36,606 nt of DNA, taken from Actinomycetales bacterium. Lineage in GTDB: Bacteria > Actinomycetota > Actinomycetes > Actinomycetales > Kineosporiaceae. Every line of letters starts with the position of its first letter. Within the stretch, counting starts at the first letter, position 1. Positions 19,965-33,992 of this stretch are shown here, one piece after another. Position numbers and translations under genes: made by a program. The stretch spans positions 1 to 36,606 of the forward strand of contig JAAYAH010000038.1 of the NCBI GenBank assembly GCA_012719445.1. Direction: 5' to 3'. The notes beneath the pieces were generated by a model, which was not told the DNA's origin, did no database searches, and saw nothing but the letters and a program-made list of their open reading frames with translations.

Positions 19965-22523
19965 GTGAGAGCCATCCGCCGATTCACTGTCCGTACGGTG
20001 CTCCCAGAGCCGATCGCGGCGCTCGGCCAACTCGCGAGCAACCTGCGATGGTCGTGGCACCCGCAGACCTGCGACCTCTTCGAATCCCTGGATCCCGCGC
20101 GCTGGGCGGCGCTCCGACACGATCCCATCGCGATGCTCGGCAGCCTGTCTCCCGAAGAGCTCGACGCGCTGGCGGCTGACCCGCAGTTCGTCGCCCGGGT
20201 CGACCAGGCGGCGGCGGACCTGCGGGACTACCTGACCAAGCCCCGCTGGTACCAGAGCCTCTCCGAGGGCGCTCCCGAGGCGATCGCCTACTTCTCCCCG
20301 GAGTTCGGGATCACGGCAGTGCTGCCGCAGTACTCCGGCGGTCTCGGGATCCTCGCCGGTGACCATCTCAAGTCAGCGAGCGATCTCGGCGTGTCCATGG
20401 TCGGCGTCGGCCTGCTCTACCAGTTCGGGTACTTCAAGCAGTCCCTGTCCCGGGACGGCTGGCAGATGGAGACCTACCCGGTCCTCGACCCGGACGGCCT
20501 GCCGCTCGCCCTGCTCCGGGAGAACGACGGCAGCCCCGCGATGGTGTCCGTCGACCTGCCCGGCGGTCGCAGGCTCTCCGCCCACATCTGGGTCGCCCAG
20601 GTGGGTCGGGTCCCGCTGCTCATGCTCGACTCGCAGGTCGAGGCCAACGACGAGGCGGCGCGGGGCGTCACGGACCGCCTGTACGGCGGCGGCGGCGAGC
20701 ACCGGCTCCAGCAGGAGATGCTGCTGGGCATCGGCGGTGTCCGGGCGCTGCGGGTGTGGTCCCGGCTCACCGGCGCGCCGGTCCCCGACGTCTACCACAC
20801 GAACGAGGGCCACGCGGGCTTCCTCGGTCTCGAACGCATCCGCGAGCTGGTCCAGGCCGAGGGCATCACCTTCGACGCCGCCCTGGAGCGGGTCCGCGCC
20901 GGGACGGTCTTCACCACCCACACGCCGGTACCGGCCGGGATCGACCGGTTCGGACGCGATCTCGTCGGCGCCTACTTCGGCGGCGAAAGCGGCCTGCCCG
21001 GGGTCCCCGTCGAGAAGATCCTCGCCCTCGGTGCCGAGGACTACCGCGGCGGCGACCAGGCGGTGTTCAACATGGCCGTGATGGGGCTGCGGCTGGCACA
21101 GCGCGCCAACGGCGTCTCCCGGCTGCACGGTGACGTGAGCCGCAGCATGTTCGACGGGCTGTGGCCGGGGTTCGACGCGGTGGAGGTGCCGATCACCTCC
21201 ATCACCAACGGCGTGCACGCCCCCACCTGGGTCGACCGGCGGGTCCGTGACCTCGCGGACAAGTACATCGGGCCCGAGCTCACCAACGACGCGCAGGGCT
21301 GGGAGCGGGTCGACGAGGTCCCCGACGAGGAGGTCTGGGGGACCCGGCGCCAGATGCGGGCCAACCTGGTCGACGAGGCGCGGCGTAGGGTGCGCGCGTC
21401 CTGGATCGAGCGCGGCGCCAGCCCGGCGGAGCTGGGCTGGGTGGAGGGCATCCTCGACCCGGACGTGCTCACCCTCGGTTTCGCCCGGCGGGTGCCGACG
21501 TACAAGCGGCTGACCCTCATGCTGCGTGACTCCGGCCGGCTGCGCGCGCTGCTGCTGCACCCGGAGCGGCCGGTGCAGCTCGTCATCGCCGGCAAGTCCC
21601 ACCCGGCGGACGACCACGGCAAGCGGCTCATCCAGCAGATGGTGAAGTTCGCCGACGACCCCTCGGTCCGGCACCGGATCGTGTTCCTGCCGAACTACGA
21701 CATCGCCATGGCGAAGTTCCTCTACCCGGGCTGCGACGTCTGGCTCAACAACCCGCTGCGGCCGTTGGAGGCCTGCGGCACGTCGGGGATGAAGGCGGCC
21801 CTGAACGGTTGTCTCAACCTCTCCGTCCTCGACGGCTGGTGGGACGAGTGGTACGACGGTGAGAACGGGTGGGCCATCCCCACCGCCGACGGGGTCGACG
21901 ACCCCAACCACCGGGACGACCTGGAGGCCGCGGCGCTCTACGACCTCATCGAGAGCTCGGTGGCGCCCCGGTTCTACGACCGCGACTCCCGCGGCCTGCC
22001 GACCCGCTGGCTGGAGATGGTCCGGCACACCCTCGCCTCCCTCGGCCCCAAGGTCCTCGCCAGCCGGATGGTCGCCGACTACGTGCAGCAGCTGTACGTC
22101 CCGGCCGCCGTCGCCGGCAGGAGGATGGACGTCCCGGCCGCCGAGGACCTCGCCGCCTACCGCGCCAAGGTGCGCGCCGCGTGGCCGGACGTCAGGGTCG
22201 ACCACGTGGAGTCGGCAGGGATCAGCGACTCGCCGCAGGTGGGTGACGAGCTCCAGGTCAAGGCGTTCATCACGCTCGGCGGCCTGGACCCGAGCGAGGT
22301 CGAGGTCCAGGTCGTGCACGGCCGGGTGACGCCGGCGGACGCGCTCATCGAGACGGTGACCCAGCCGCTGCGGCTCGTGGAGACCTACGAGGCGGGCCGC
22401 TGCCGGTACGAGGGGGCCATCCGGATGCGCAGGACCGGACCCTTCGGCTACACGGTGCGGGTGCTGCCCCGGCACGACCTGGTCGCCGGACCCGCCGAGT
22501 TCGGTCTCGTCGTCAACGCCTGA
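19965..22523 (+). CDS. glgP: Alpha-glucan (glycogen/maltodextrin) phosphorylase
   Basis: 852 residues. GT35 phosphorylase of the long actinobacterial type that releases glucose-1-phosphate from non-reducing ends of alpha-1,4-glucan. The GTG at 19965 gives the family's usual opening RAIRRFTVRTVLPEP followed by NLRWSWHPQT. Other marks: FSPEFGIT, SGGLGILAGDHLKSASDLG, NEGHAGF, TTHTPVPAGIDRF, ITNGVHAPTW, RRVPTYKR, and the PLP-binding Lys610 in GTSGMKAALNG near the C-terminal catalytic core. Past about residue 730 comes a domain of beta-sandwich character seen in this subfamily. It is divergent from the glgE operon and convergent with glgX, so the two breakdown enzymes flank a common terminator. 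Its products supply hexose phosphate to glycolysis. Confidence 0.95.
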   Translation: MRAIRRFTVRTVLPEPIAALGQLASNLRWSWHPQTCDLFESLDPARWAALRHDPIAMLGSLSPEELDALAADPQFVARVDQAAADLRDYLTKPRWYQSLSEGAPEAIAYFSPEFGITAVLPQYSGGLGILAGDHLKSASDLGVSMVGVGLLYQFGYFKQSLSRDGWQMETYPVLDPDGLPLALLRENDGSPAMVSVDLPGGRRLSAHIWVAQVGRVPLLMLDSQVEANDEAARGVTDRLYGGGGEHRLQQEMLLGIGGVRALRVWSRLTGAPVPDVYHTNEGHAGFLGLERIRELVQAEGITFDAALERVRAGTVFTTHTPVPAGIDRFGRDLVGAYFGGESGLPGVPVEKILALGAEDYRGGDQAVFNMAVMGLRLAQRANGVSRLHGDVSRSMFDGLWPGFDAVEVPITSITNGVHAPTWVDRRVRDLADKYIGPELTNDAQGWERVDEVPDEEVWGTRRQMRANLVDEARRRVRASWIERGASPAELGWVEGILDPDVLTLGFARRVPTYKRLTLMLRDSGRLRALLLHPERPVQLVIAGKSHPADDHGKRLIQQMVKFADDPSVRHRIVFLPNYDIAMAKFLYPGCDVWLNNPLRPLEACGTSGMKAALNGCLNLSVLDGWWDEWYDGENGWAIPTADGVDDPNHRDDLEAAALYDLIESSVAPRFYDRDSRGLPTRWLEMVRHTLASLGPKVLASRMVADYVQQLYVPAAVAGRRMDVPAAEDLAAYRAKVRAAWPDVRVDHVESAGISDSPQVGDELQVKAFITLGGLDPSEVEVQVVHGRVTPADALIETVTQPLRLVETYEAGRCRYEGAIRMRRTGPFGYTVRVLPRHDLVAGPAEFGLVVNA

Positions 22524-22567
22524 TCCCCTGTCGGGGACGGCTGTCAGGAGACTGTGCGTCTGAGGCG

Positions 22568-22597
22568 CAGGGGACGGCGCCGGCGCGTCGTCCCCTG
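22568..22597. terminator. Bidirectional hairpin between glgP and glgX
   Basis: CAGGGGACG (22568-22576) and its exact complement CGTCCCCTG (22589-22597) enclose a 12-nt loop which itself contains the palindrome GCGCCGGCGC, so the structure can extend to a long GC-rich stem. It lies 45 bp after the glgP stop in the 216-bp convergent gap. The remainder of the gap (to 22739) is built from CGCGTCGTC-like repetitions and shows no gene. Confidence 0.7.
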
Positions 22598-22739
22598 TCC
22601 CGGCGCGTCGCCGCACACCCCCGCAGGTTCTCGCGGCGTCGTCGCTCGTCCCCGCGCGTCGTCATGGGTCGTCGCGCGCCATCGCGGCACCGCCCTGCCC
22701 GGTCCCGGGAACAGGTGGTCGGGCGGGCCGGCGGGCTGG

Positions 22740-24941
<2,202 letters not shown>

Positions 24942-25016
24942 CCGGGCAGTTTGCCCCACCGGAGGGGCCCGCGACGTGTTGGGTGCCGGAGCGTCGTGTC
25001 GCGGATCGGGTCTGGG

Positions 25017-25022
25017 TACCGT
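25017..25022 (+). promoter_or_regulatory. Candidate -10 box TACCGT (leaderless) of the YbjN-like gene
   Basis: TACCGT ends 6 nt before the GTG at 25029, and no ribosome-binding site precedes that start. The same arrangement occurs before glgP, the MetE-like gene and, more weakly, ligA. It lies in the 87-bp divergent gap shared with glgX. Confidence 0.5.
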
Positions 25023-25028
25023 TCTCGG

Positions 25029-25550
25029 GTGACAGAACCGACGTCGATGCCGTCCTTCCCCCCTCCGCCGGACGAGCATCCGCTGCGCGGGCGGGTCCTC
25101 GACGCCCTCATCGACGTCGGGATGCGACCGAGCATCGACTCCGACGGGGACGTCGCGGTCCGGCTGCAGGACCAGGTGCTGTTCGTCCGGTGCACGGACT
25201 CGACGCCGCCGTTGATGCGGGTCTTCGGCTTCTGGCGGATCGACCTCGACGAGGAGGTCGACGAGCTGACCCGGTTGCGTGCGGCGAACGCCGTCACCGG
25301 CGCGCTCAACCTGGTGAAGGTGACCATCATCGAGGACCGGTTGTCGGTGGCCGTCGACCTCGTGGCCGGTGACGATCTCGACCTGCCGTCGCTGCTCGCG
25401 GCGACCCTCGACGCCGTACTCGGCTCGGTGCACTCCTGGCACCGCACCGTCGCCGGGTTGACGGGCATGGACCTCGGGTTTCCCGACGACGGGCCGGGTG
25501 AGGACCTGGGTGTCTACGGCGGGTGGGACGACCGGCCGGGCGGGGAGTGA
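25029..25550 (+). CDS. YbjN-domain protein
   Basis: 173 residues. It has the pattern of the YbjN / type III secretion chaperone-like fold: a short alpha-beta domain with DSDGDVAVRLQDQVLFVRC, then FGFWRIDLDEE, RLRAANAVTGALNLVKVTI and RLSVAVDLVAGDDL. Such proteins are common in actinobacteria, where they are mostly uncharacterised; there is no evidence here for a secretion system. GTG 25029 is chosen because homology starts about 20 residues in and a -10-like hexamer lies just ahead. The tail after about residue 150 is Gly/Asp-rich. The stop is 5 bp before the cysteine desulfurase start, so the two are probably cotranscribed. Confidence 0.78.
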   Translation: MTEPTSMPSFPPPPDEHPLRGRVLDALIDVGMRPSIDSDGDVAVRLQDQVLFVRCTDSTPPLMRVFGFWRIDLDEEVDELTRLRAANAVTGALNLVKVTIIEDRLSVAVDLVAGDDLDLPSLLAATLDAVLGSVHSWHRTVAGLTGMDLGFPDDGPGEDLGVYGGWDDRPGGE

Positions 25551-25555
25551 GCTCC

Positions 25556-26749
25556 GTGGCCGTCTACCTGGATCACGCCGCGAGCACCCCGATGCTGCCC
25601 GAGGCGCGGTCGGCGATGCTCGAGGAGTCGACCAGGACCGGCAACGCCTCCTCGCTGCACACCGCGGGCCGCAGGGCACGGCGGGTCGTCGAGGAGTCCC
25701 GCGAGCTCCTGGCCGAGGCGCTGGGTGCCCGCCCCAGCGAGGTCGTGTTCACCTCCGGCGGCACCGAGGCCGACAACCTCGCGGTCAAGGGCCTGTTCTG
25801 GGCACGGCACGAGGCTGATCCGCGCCGGAGCCGGATCCTCGTCGGCGCGATCGAGCACCACGCCGTGCTCGACGCGGTGGAGTGGCTGGTCCGGCACGAG
25901 GGCGCCGAGGTCACCTGGCTGCCGGTCGACCGTCTCGGCCGTCTCGACGTCGCGGCCGCCGAGCGGGCCGTCGCGACCGACCCCGCCTCCGTGGCTCTGA
26001 TCACGGTGATGTGGGCCAACAACGAGGTCGGCACCCTCCAGCCGGTGGAGGACATCGTCGCCCTCGCGACCCGGTACGGGATCCCGGTGCACAGCGACGC
26101 CGTCCAGGCCGTCGGCCACCTCCCGGTGGACTTCGGCGCCGTCGGGCTGGACGCGATGACCGTGAGCGGGCACAAGACGGGAGGGCCGCTCGGCGCGGGA
26201 GCCCTGCTGCTGCGGCGGGGGGCCGTGCCGGTCGCCCTCCTGCACGGCGGCGGCCAGGAGGGCGGGCTCCGGTCCGGGACCCTGGCCACCCCCCTCGTCC
26301 TCGGCCTCGCCACCGCCGTCGGGCAGGCCGTCGCGGAGCGGGAGGCGCTCGCCCGGCGGCTGACCGGGCTGAGCGAACGGCTGGTCCGTGCGGTGCTCTC
26401 CCGGGTGCCCGACGCCGTGCTCCGCGGCGACCCGGACCCGTCCCGGCGGCTGCCGGGCATCGTGCACCTCACCTTCCCCGGCTGCGAGGGCGACTCGTTG
26501 CTCTACCTGCTCGACGCCCGCGGGATCGAGTGCTCGACCGGCTCGGCCTGCCAGGTCGGCCTGCCGAGGCCCAGCCACGTCCTGCTCGCCATGGGGGTCG
26601 ACGAGGACGACGCCAGGGGGGCGCTGCGGTTCTCCCTCGGGCACACCTCGACCCGAGCCGACGTCGACGCCCTCGCCGACGCCATCGCCCCGGTGGTCGA
26701 CCGAGCCCGGCGCGCCGGGCTGGTGGGGGCCGTCCGCCCCGCCTCGTGA
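25556..26749 (+). CDS. Cysteine desulfurase
   Basis: 397 residues. PLP enzyme of the NifS/IscS group that converts cysteine to alanine and a persulfide. It has [14 protein letters not shown] at the N-terminus, [33 protein letters not shown]-binding Lys207 in [28 protein letters not shown], and the sulfur-accepting Cys332 in STGSACQVG. The GTG at 25556 follows GGGGAG by about 8 nt. It lies 116 bp upstream of mnmA, the tRNA 2-thiouridylase that uses its sulfur; this pairing is conserved across Actinobacteria. Whether it also serves Fe-S assembly is not visible, since no iscU or sufU is nearby. Confidence 0.93.
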   Translation: MAVYLDHAASTPMLPEARSAMLEESTRTGNASSLHTAGRRARRVVEESRELLAEALGARPSEVVFTSGGTEADNLAVKGLFWARHEADPRRSRILVGAIEHHAVLDAVEWLVRHEGAEVTWLPVDRLGRLDVAAAERAVATDPASVALITVMWANNEVGTLQPVEDIVALATRYGIPVHSDAVQAVGHLPVDFGAVGLDAMTVSGHKTGGPLGAGALLLRRGAVPVALLHGGGQEGGLRSGTLATPLVLGLATAVGQAVAEREALARRLTGLSERLVRAVLSRVPDAVLRGDPDPSRRLPGIVHLTFPGCEGDSLLYLLDARGIECSTGSACQVGLPRPSHVLLAMGVDEDDARGALRFSLGHTSTRADVDALADAIAPVVDRARRAGLVGAVRPAS

Positions 26750-26864
26750 CGTCGGGTCCGGCCTCGCGTCCCGCGGGTGCCGGAGACGACCCGGGCGGCC
26801 GGGCGGCGTCCCGTGCGGCGAGGGACGATGGTGGCGACGAGCATCCGGACACCAGGACGGTGAG

Positions 26865-27944
26865 ATGAAGGTCCTTGCGGCCATGAGCGGTGGGGTGGAC
26901 TCCGCCGTCGCCGCCGCCCGCGTGGTCGACGCCGGTCACGAGGTCGTCGGAGTCCACCTCGCGCTGTCCGGGGACTCCCGCGGCCCGGCCGCCGGAGCGA
27001 GGGGCTGCTGCTCCATCGAGGACTCCCTGGACGCCCGGCGGGTCGCCGACGTCGTCGGGGTGCCGTTCTACGTGTGGGACCTCTCCGAGCGGTTCGAGCG
27101 CGACGTCGTCGCCGACTTCGTCGCCGAGTACGCCGCCGGGCGCACCCCCAACCCCTGCGTCCGCTGCAACGAGAGGATCAAGTTCTCCGCCCTGCTCGAC
27201 AAGGCGCTCGCCCTCGGCTTCGACGCCGTCTGCACCGGTCACTACGCCCGGATCGCACCCGACCCGGCCACCGGGGCGCCCGCCCTGCACCGGGCCGTCG
27301 ACGGCGCGAAGGACCAGTCGTACGTGCTCGCCGTCCTCCCCCCGGACCGGCTGGCCCGGGCACTGTTTCCCCTCGGCGACAGCCGCAAGTCCGAGGTGCG
27401 GGCCGAGGCGGCCCGACGCGGTCTCCGGGTGGCGGAGAAGCCGGACAGCCACGACATCTGCTTCATCACCGACGGCGACACCCGGAACTGGCTCGGCACC
27501 CGGCTCGGTGCCCGGCCGGGATCGGTCGTCGACGAGACCGGGGCCGTCGTCGGCGAGCACGGGGGAGCCGTCGGCTTCACCGTCGGGCAGCGGCACGGGC
27601 TCCGGCTCGGCCGTCCCGCGCCGGACGGCCGTCCCCGGTACGTGCTGGAGGTCCGGCCGGTGACCAACACCGTCGTGGTCGGCCCGCGGGAGGCGCTCGC
27701 GGTCGGTCGGCTGGACGGCGGCCCCGCGGTCTGGTGCGGGAGCCCCCCCGACCCGGGCGCGGCGGTCGGCGTGCAGGTCAGGGCGCACGGGGAGGAGGTC
27801 CCGGGCAGGGTGGACGAGGTGACGCCCGGGCGGGTCTCGGTCACCCTGGACCGCCAGCTGACCGGGGTCGCGACCGGCCAGACCATGGTGCTCTACGACG
27901 GGACCCGGGTCGTCGGGTCCGCCACGGTCACCGGCACCGGGTGA
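26865..27944 (+). CDS. mnmA: tRNA-specific 2-thiouridylase MnmA
   Basis: 359 residues. ATP-dependent enzyme that thiolates U34 of Lys, Glu and Gln tRNAs. The PP-loop AMSGGVDS is at the very N-terminus, the first catalytic Cys is in [14 protein letters not shown], and the second in [21 protein letters not shown] and [11 protein letters not shown] are further family blocks, followed by the C-terminal beta-barrel domain. ATG 26865 is preceded by AGGA at about 9 nt and places the PP-loop at the usual distance. A weak -10-like GACGAT lies at 26824-26829 in the 115-bp gap after the cysteine desulfurase, so it may have its own promoter. Confidence 0.95.
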   Translation: MKVLAAMSGGVDSAVAAARVVDAGHEVVGVHLALSGDSRGPAAGARGCCSIEDSLDARRVADVVGVPFYVWDLSERFERDVVADFVAEYAAGRTPNPCVRCNERIKFSALLDKALALGFDAVCTGHYARIAPDPATGAPALHRAVDGAKDQSYVLAVLPPDRLARALFPLGDSRKSEVRAEAARRGLRVAEKPDSHDICFITDGDTRNWLGTRLGARPGSVVDETGAVVGEHGGAVGFTVGQRHGLRLGRPAPDGRPRYVLEVRPVTNTVVVGPREALAVGRLDGGPAVWCGSPPDPGAAVGVQVRAHGEEVPGRVDEVTPGRVSVTLDRQLTGVATGQTMVLYDGTRVVGSATVTGTG

Positions 27945-28124
27945 CCGCCATCCGCGGTGCCCGCGGTCCTCGTCCCTTCACCCGGCACCACGGCCCCTGT
28001 CCTCTCCGTCGGTGATCGTTGTCTACGAAGGAGTACGACCGTCGGCGCGACCGCCTGGGCACCGAGACGGTGATCACACCGGCCGGGGGCGATGGTGCCG
28101 GCCGGGGGCGAGGGAGCCCCTCTC

Positions 28125-28130
28125 TAGGCT
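28125..28130 (+). promoter_or_regulatory. Candidate -10 box TAGGCT (leaderless) of the MetE-like gene
   Basis: TAGGCT ends 6 nt before the GTG at 28137; there is no ribosome-binding site. The 192-bp gap before it also contains a duplicated GCCGGCCGGGGGCGA-like block (about 28079-28113). No methionine-related riboswitch structure was recognised there. Confidence 0.5.
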
Positions 28131-28136
28131 CTGGGT

Positions 28137-29228
28137 GTGTCCGAGACGCGGCAGGATCCCTCCCACCGACGGCCCGACGACGCCTCCGCCGAGGCTCGCA
28201 CCGGGAGGAACGGGACCGGCGGCGCACCGGTGCCGGGCCGGGCCAGCGGGATCGGCTCCTGGCCGGGCGGCGACGTCCTCGACGCCCTGCGCACCACCTT
28301 CGGCGAGCTGCCGGAACCCCACCTGCCGTACCTGCCCGAGCTCCCGGTGAGGGGTCCCGGTGCCGGGATCACCGGCAGGACGGCGGCCCTCCTCGTCGAC
28401 CTCCCCGTGGACCTGCAGCCCTCCGGCTGGCGGCTGGTCGACCACCCGGGACGGGACCTCGCCAGGGCGAGGGCCCTGCTCCGCCAGGACCTGGACGGTC
28501 TCGCCGAGGTCGCCGACGGGTACGTCGGCGAGCTGAAGGTGCAGACCGCAGGGCCCTGGACCCTCGCGGCCACGCTGTGGCTGCCCCGGCTGGAACGAGC
28601 CGTGGTGGACCCCGGGGCGTGCCGCGATCTCGTCGCCTCGCTGGCGGAGGGCGTCGCCGCGCACGTCGCCGAGATCCGGCGGCTGGTCGGAGGGGCCCGG
28701 GTGGTGGTCCAGTTGGACGAGCCGTCACTGCCGGGCGTGCTCGGCGGCTCGCTGCCGACCGCGAGCGGGTTCGGGCGGCTCCGGGCGGTCGAGGAGCAGG
28801 TCGCCGTGGCCGGGCTGCGGGCCGTGCTGGACGCCGCGACGGCCGCGGGAGCCGCGGACACGGTCGTGCACTGCTGCGCCGCCGACGTCCCGGTGGGGGC
28901 GCTGCTGCGCGCGGGTCCCGGGGCCCTGGCCGTCGACGTCACCCTGCTCGGGACCGCCGGGTGGGAGGCTCTCGCCCCGGCGGTCGAGGGCGGGACCGGC
29001 CTGTTCGCCGGTGCCGTGCCCGCCGCGGGGCCGGTGCCGTCGGTGACAGCGGTGGCGGACGCCGTCCTGCACCCCTGGCGGCGACTGGGACTCGACCCGG
29101 CGCTGCTCGCCCGGGTGGTGACCACACCGGCCTGCGGGCTCGCGGGGGCGACGGTCCCGGTCGCCAGGGCGGCGCTGACCCGGGTGCGGGAGACGGCGGC
29201 CGTCCTCGCCGAGCACCTCCGGCGGTAG
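28137..29228 (+). CDS. Methionine synthase-like protein (MetE C-terminal domain / UROD-like TIM barrel)
   Basis: 363 residues, about half of a full MetE: only the catalytic-type TIM barrel is present, with no N-terminal folate domain. Recognisable parts are PEPHLPYLPELP, GELKVQTAGPWTLAATL, VVVQLDEPSLP, VVHCCAADVP (His-x-Cys metal ligands) and TTPACGLAGA (last Cys ligand). The Glu that completes the zinc site in MetE is not evident in the AVDVTLL strand, so metal binding may differ. Actinobacteria often have this gene between mnmA and ligA, annotated as methionine synthase; the true methyl donor and acceptor are unknown to me. The Arg/Gly-rich first 40 residues are probably disordered. The IS at 29290 begins 61 bp after the stop. 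Confidence 0.78.
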   Translation: MSETRQDPSHRRPDDASAEARTGRNGTGGAPVPGRASGIGSWPGGDVLDALRTTFGELPEPHLPYLPELPVRGPGAGITGRTAALLVDLPVDLQPSGWRLVDHPGRDLARARALLRQDLDGLAEVADGYVGELKVQTAGPWTLAATLWLPRLERAVVDPGACRDLVASLAEGVAAHVAEIRRLVGGARVVVQLDEPSLPGVLGGSLPTASGFGRLRAVEEQVAVAGLRAVLDAATAAGAADTVVHCCAADVPVGALLRAGPGALAVDVTLLGTAGWEALAPAVEGGTGLFAGAVPAAGPVPSVTAVADAVLHPWRRLGLDPALLARVVTTPACGLAGATVPVARAALTRVRETAAVLAEHLRR

Positions 29229-29281
29229 GGCGCAGGGCAGGCCCACCGGCCTCGTCCCCGCGGTCCCACCGGTCGTGCCGC

Positions 29282-29289
29282 GGCCGTCG
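29282..29289. repeat. Left copy of 8-bp target-site duplication
   Basis: GGCCGTCG directly abuts the left end of the insertion sequence and is repeated at 31210-31217 directly after its right end. The preceding C (29281) also matches the last base of the element, so a 9-bp duplication cannot be excluded. The symmetric GGG/CCC ends favour 8 bp. Confidence 0.85.
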
Positions 29290-29380
29290 GGGTGTGAGTC
29301 ATGGACGTGTCGTCCAGGGGTTAGGGCTGGTCGTTCCCTACTCTGATGTTGGTATGCATAATCAGGCTAGGGAGGGTGGC

Positions 29381-29818
29381 ATGGCCAAGGACTACTCCAC
29401 GATGACGGTGCGCGAGCTGGAAGAGCTGCGTGTGGTGATGCTGGAGCGCATCGCTGCGGTGCCGGCGTTTCGCCGTGGGTCGTTGCAGGTGGGCTACCGC
29501 AAGTGCGGTAGCGCGAACTGCCGGTGCGCCCGGCCCGGCGAGCTCGGACACGGCCCCCGTGGGCTGTGGACCCGCACCGCCAAGGGCCCTGGTGGCTCGC
29601 GGGGGCAGTACATCCCCATCGCCTCGGTCGAGCAGGTCCGCGCCGAGCTGGACAACTACGCTGCCTTCGCCGCTCTGATCGAGGATTACGTCGAGGTCAA
29701 CGAAGCACTGTGCAAGGCACACCTGGGGCCACCGGCGCGCCGAGGACGACGCGCAGACCCCGCCACCGGCGGGGAAAAAGGGGGCTCCAACCCCGCCCGG
29801 ACGAGCAGCACGCACTGA
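29381..29818 (+). CDS. IS accessory ORF, Cys-rich small protein upstream of ISKra4-like transposase
   Basis: 145 residues. ATG 29381 follows AGGGAGGG by a few bases. An N-terminal helical part (TVRELEELRVVMLERIA) is followed by FRRGSLQVGYRKCGSANCRC, a putative zinc-binding knuckle, and a helical C-terminal part (QVRAELDNYAAFAALIEDYV). From memory this matches the DUF6788-like proteins found beside ISKra4-type transposases; a DNA- or nucleoprotein-binding role in transposition is likely but unproven. Its end overlaps the start region of the transposase frame, which is displaced by -1, and contains an A5G run at 29775-29780. Confidence 0.75.
   Translation: MAKDYSTMTVRELEELRVVMLERIAAVPAFRRGSLQVGYRKCGSANCRCARPGELGHGPRGLWTRTAKGPGGSRGQYIPIASVEQVRAELDNYAAFAALIEDYVEVNEALCKAHLGPPARRGRRADPATGGEKGGSNPARTSSTH
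29771..29784 (+). promoter_or_regulatory. Possible -1 ribosomal frameshift site GGGGAAAAAGGGGG
   Basis: In the accessory-ORF frame the codons read GGG GAA AAA GGG. A Lys-tRNA on AAA (29777-29779) can slip back one base onto an identical AAA, after which the ribosome reads AGG GGG CTC in the transposase frame, which is open from here to 31200. The transposase has no ATG near its expected start. A5-6G runs are the usual slippage sites of two-frame IS elements, so a fusion protein is plausible. Confidence 0.5.
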
Positions 29819-31200
29819 ACGTCCTGGCCGACCAGGTCGCCGATCTGGCCGCTCAGGAGGCCCGTCGACTGGTGGCCACCGCCGCCGACCTGCTCGGTAG
29901 CGGTGATGACCAGCTTGAGGGCGGGGTGCTGGAGGCGATCGAGCGCGCTGCCCAGGCCAGCGCCGCCCAGATCGGGCTGGCCGCCCTGGCGGGGGTCGTG
30001 GACTGGGCCGGTACTGCCACTCCGGCCCACGCGAGCTGTCCCGACGCGGGGCACGACGCGCGGCTGGTGGCCCGGCGCACCAAGACGGTCCGCACCCTGC
30101 TGGGTAGCATCCAGACCACCCGCGGCTACTACCACTGCGCAACCTGCCGGCAGGGGTTCGCGCCCCTGGACCAGCGGCTCGGCGTGGCCGGCACCAGCCT
30201 GTCTGCGGGCCTGGCCCGGGCCTGCGCGCTGGCCGGGGCCGAGATGCCCTACGACACCTCCCGGCGGTTCATCGCCACCGTGACCGGCCTGGACCTGGCC
30301 TCGACCTCCACCCTGGCCCGCACCACCCGCACCCAGGGCGAACGTGCCCGTGACCTGATCACCGCCGAGCGCACCGCACCCGGGCCGGTCCCCGGGACCG
30401 ACATCAAGAGACCGGACCTGTGTTACATCGTCATGGACGGCACCGGCGCCCCGATGCTGCCCAGCCAATGCCAAGGTCGGCCCGGCAAGGACCCCGCCAA
30501 GCACCAGGGACGGGCCGGGACCCGTGAGGTGAAGATCGGATGCTTCTTCACCCAGTCCGGGTGCGACCCCGACAGCGGCGAGGCGATCCAGGACCCCGGC
30601 TCGGCCAGCTACATCTCCACCTTCGAACCCGCCGCGATCTTCGCCGTCCACGCCAAGGCCGAGTACCACCGCCGCGCCTTCGACCAGATCCGACAACCCA
30701 TCGTGCTCGGCGACGGCGCGAAGTGGATCTGGACCATCGCCGACGAGCAATTCCCCCACGCCACCCAGATCGTGGACTACTACCACGCCCGCGAACACCT
30801 CGCCGACCTGACCAAGACCCTCGCCCCGGTCCTGGCCGACCCCGCTGCCTTCGAACAGGCCCTCCTCGACCACCTCGACCTGGGCGACACCCCCGCGATC
30901 GCCGCCACCGTCGACGCCCTCGACCTCCCCCAGACCGCCCCCGACCTGGTCAAACCCGCCGCCACCGAGGTCGGCTACTTCACCGGCCACCACCACCGCA
31001 TGCAGTACGCCGACTTCCGCGCCAACGGCTACTACATCGGCTCCGGCCCCGTCGAGTCAGCCTGCAACACCATCGTCAAACAACGCGCCAAACGAGCCGG
31101 CATGCACTGGACCATCCAAGGACTCGACCCCGTCCTCGCCCTACGCACCCTGCACCAGTCCGGCCGAGACCACATCCTCTGGACCACACCACACACCTGA
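29815..31200 (+). CDS. ISKra4-family-like DDE transposase
   Basis: About 460 residues. It has an N-terminal helical region, a zinc-ribbon-like segment (ASCPDAGHDARLVARR, then YYHCATCRQGFAPLD), and an RNase H-fold catalytic core. The candidate acidic residues are Asp in YIVMDGTGAPM (30436), Asp in VLGDGAKWIW (30712) and Glu in GSGPVESACNTIVKQRAK (31054), the last block being typical of ISKra4 transposases. The start is uncertain: the position given is a CTG overlapping the upstream stop; a GTG at 29872 has AGGAGG 11 nt upstream; or it may be made by -1 frameshifting near 29779. The reading frame is unbroken, so the enzyme is probably functional. Confidence 0.85.
   Translation: MNVLADQVADLAAQEARRLVATAADLLGSGDDQLEGGVLEAIERAAQASAAQIGLAALAGVVDWAGTATPAHASCPDAGHDARLVARRTKTVRTLLGSIQTTRGYYHCATCRQGFAPLDQRLGVAGTSLSAGLARACALAGAEMPYDTSRRFIATVTGLDLASTSTLARTTRTQGERARDLITAERTAPGPVPGTDIKRPDLCYIVMDGTGAPMLPSQCQGRPGKDPAKHQGRAGTREVKIGCFFTQSGCDPDSGEAIQDPGSASYISTFEPAAIFAVHAKAEYHRRAFDQIRQPIVLGDGAKWIWTIADEQFPHATQIVDYYHAREHLADLTKTLAPVLADPAAFEQALLDHLDLGDTPAIAATVDALDLPQTAPDLVKPAATEVGYFTGHHHRMQYADFRANGYYIGSGPVESACNTIVKQRAKRAGMHWTIQGLDPVLALRTLHQSGRDHILWTTPHT

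Positions 31201-33992
<2,792 letters not shown>

Noticed and set aside
25029-25550. Evidence of a type III secretion system from the chaperone-like fold
   Set aside because: YbjN-like proteins share the fold but are common in bacteria without such systems, and no secretion genes are in the window.
24942-25679. Upstream extension of the glgX frame to 979 residues
   Set aside because: The added residues are the complement of the YbjN-like and cysteine desulfurase genes and show no GlgX homology. GlgX-family N-termini start where I placed the GTG.
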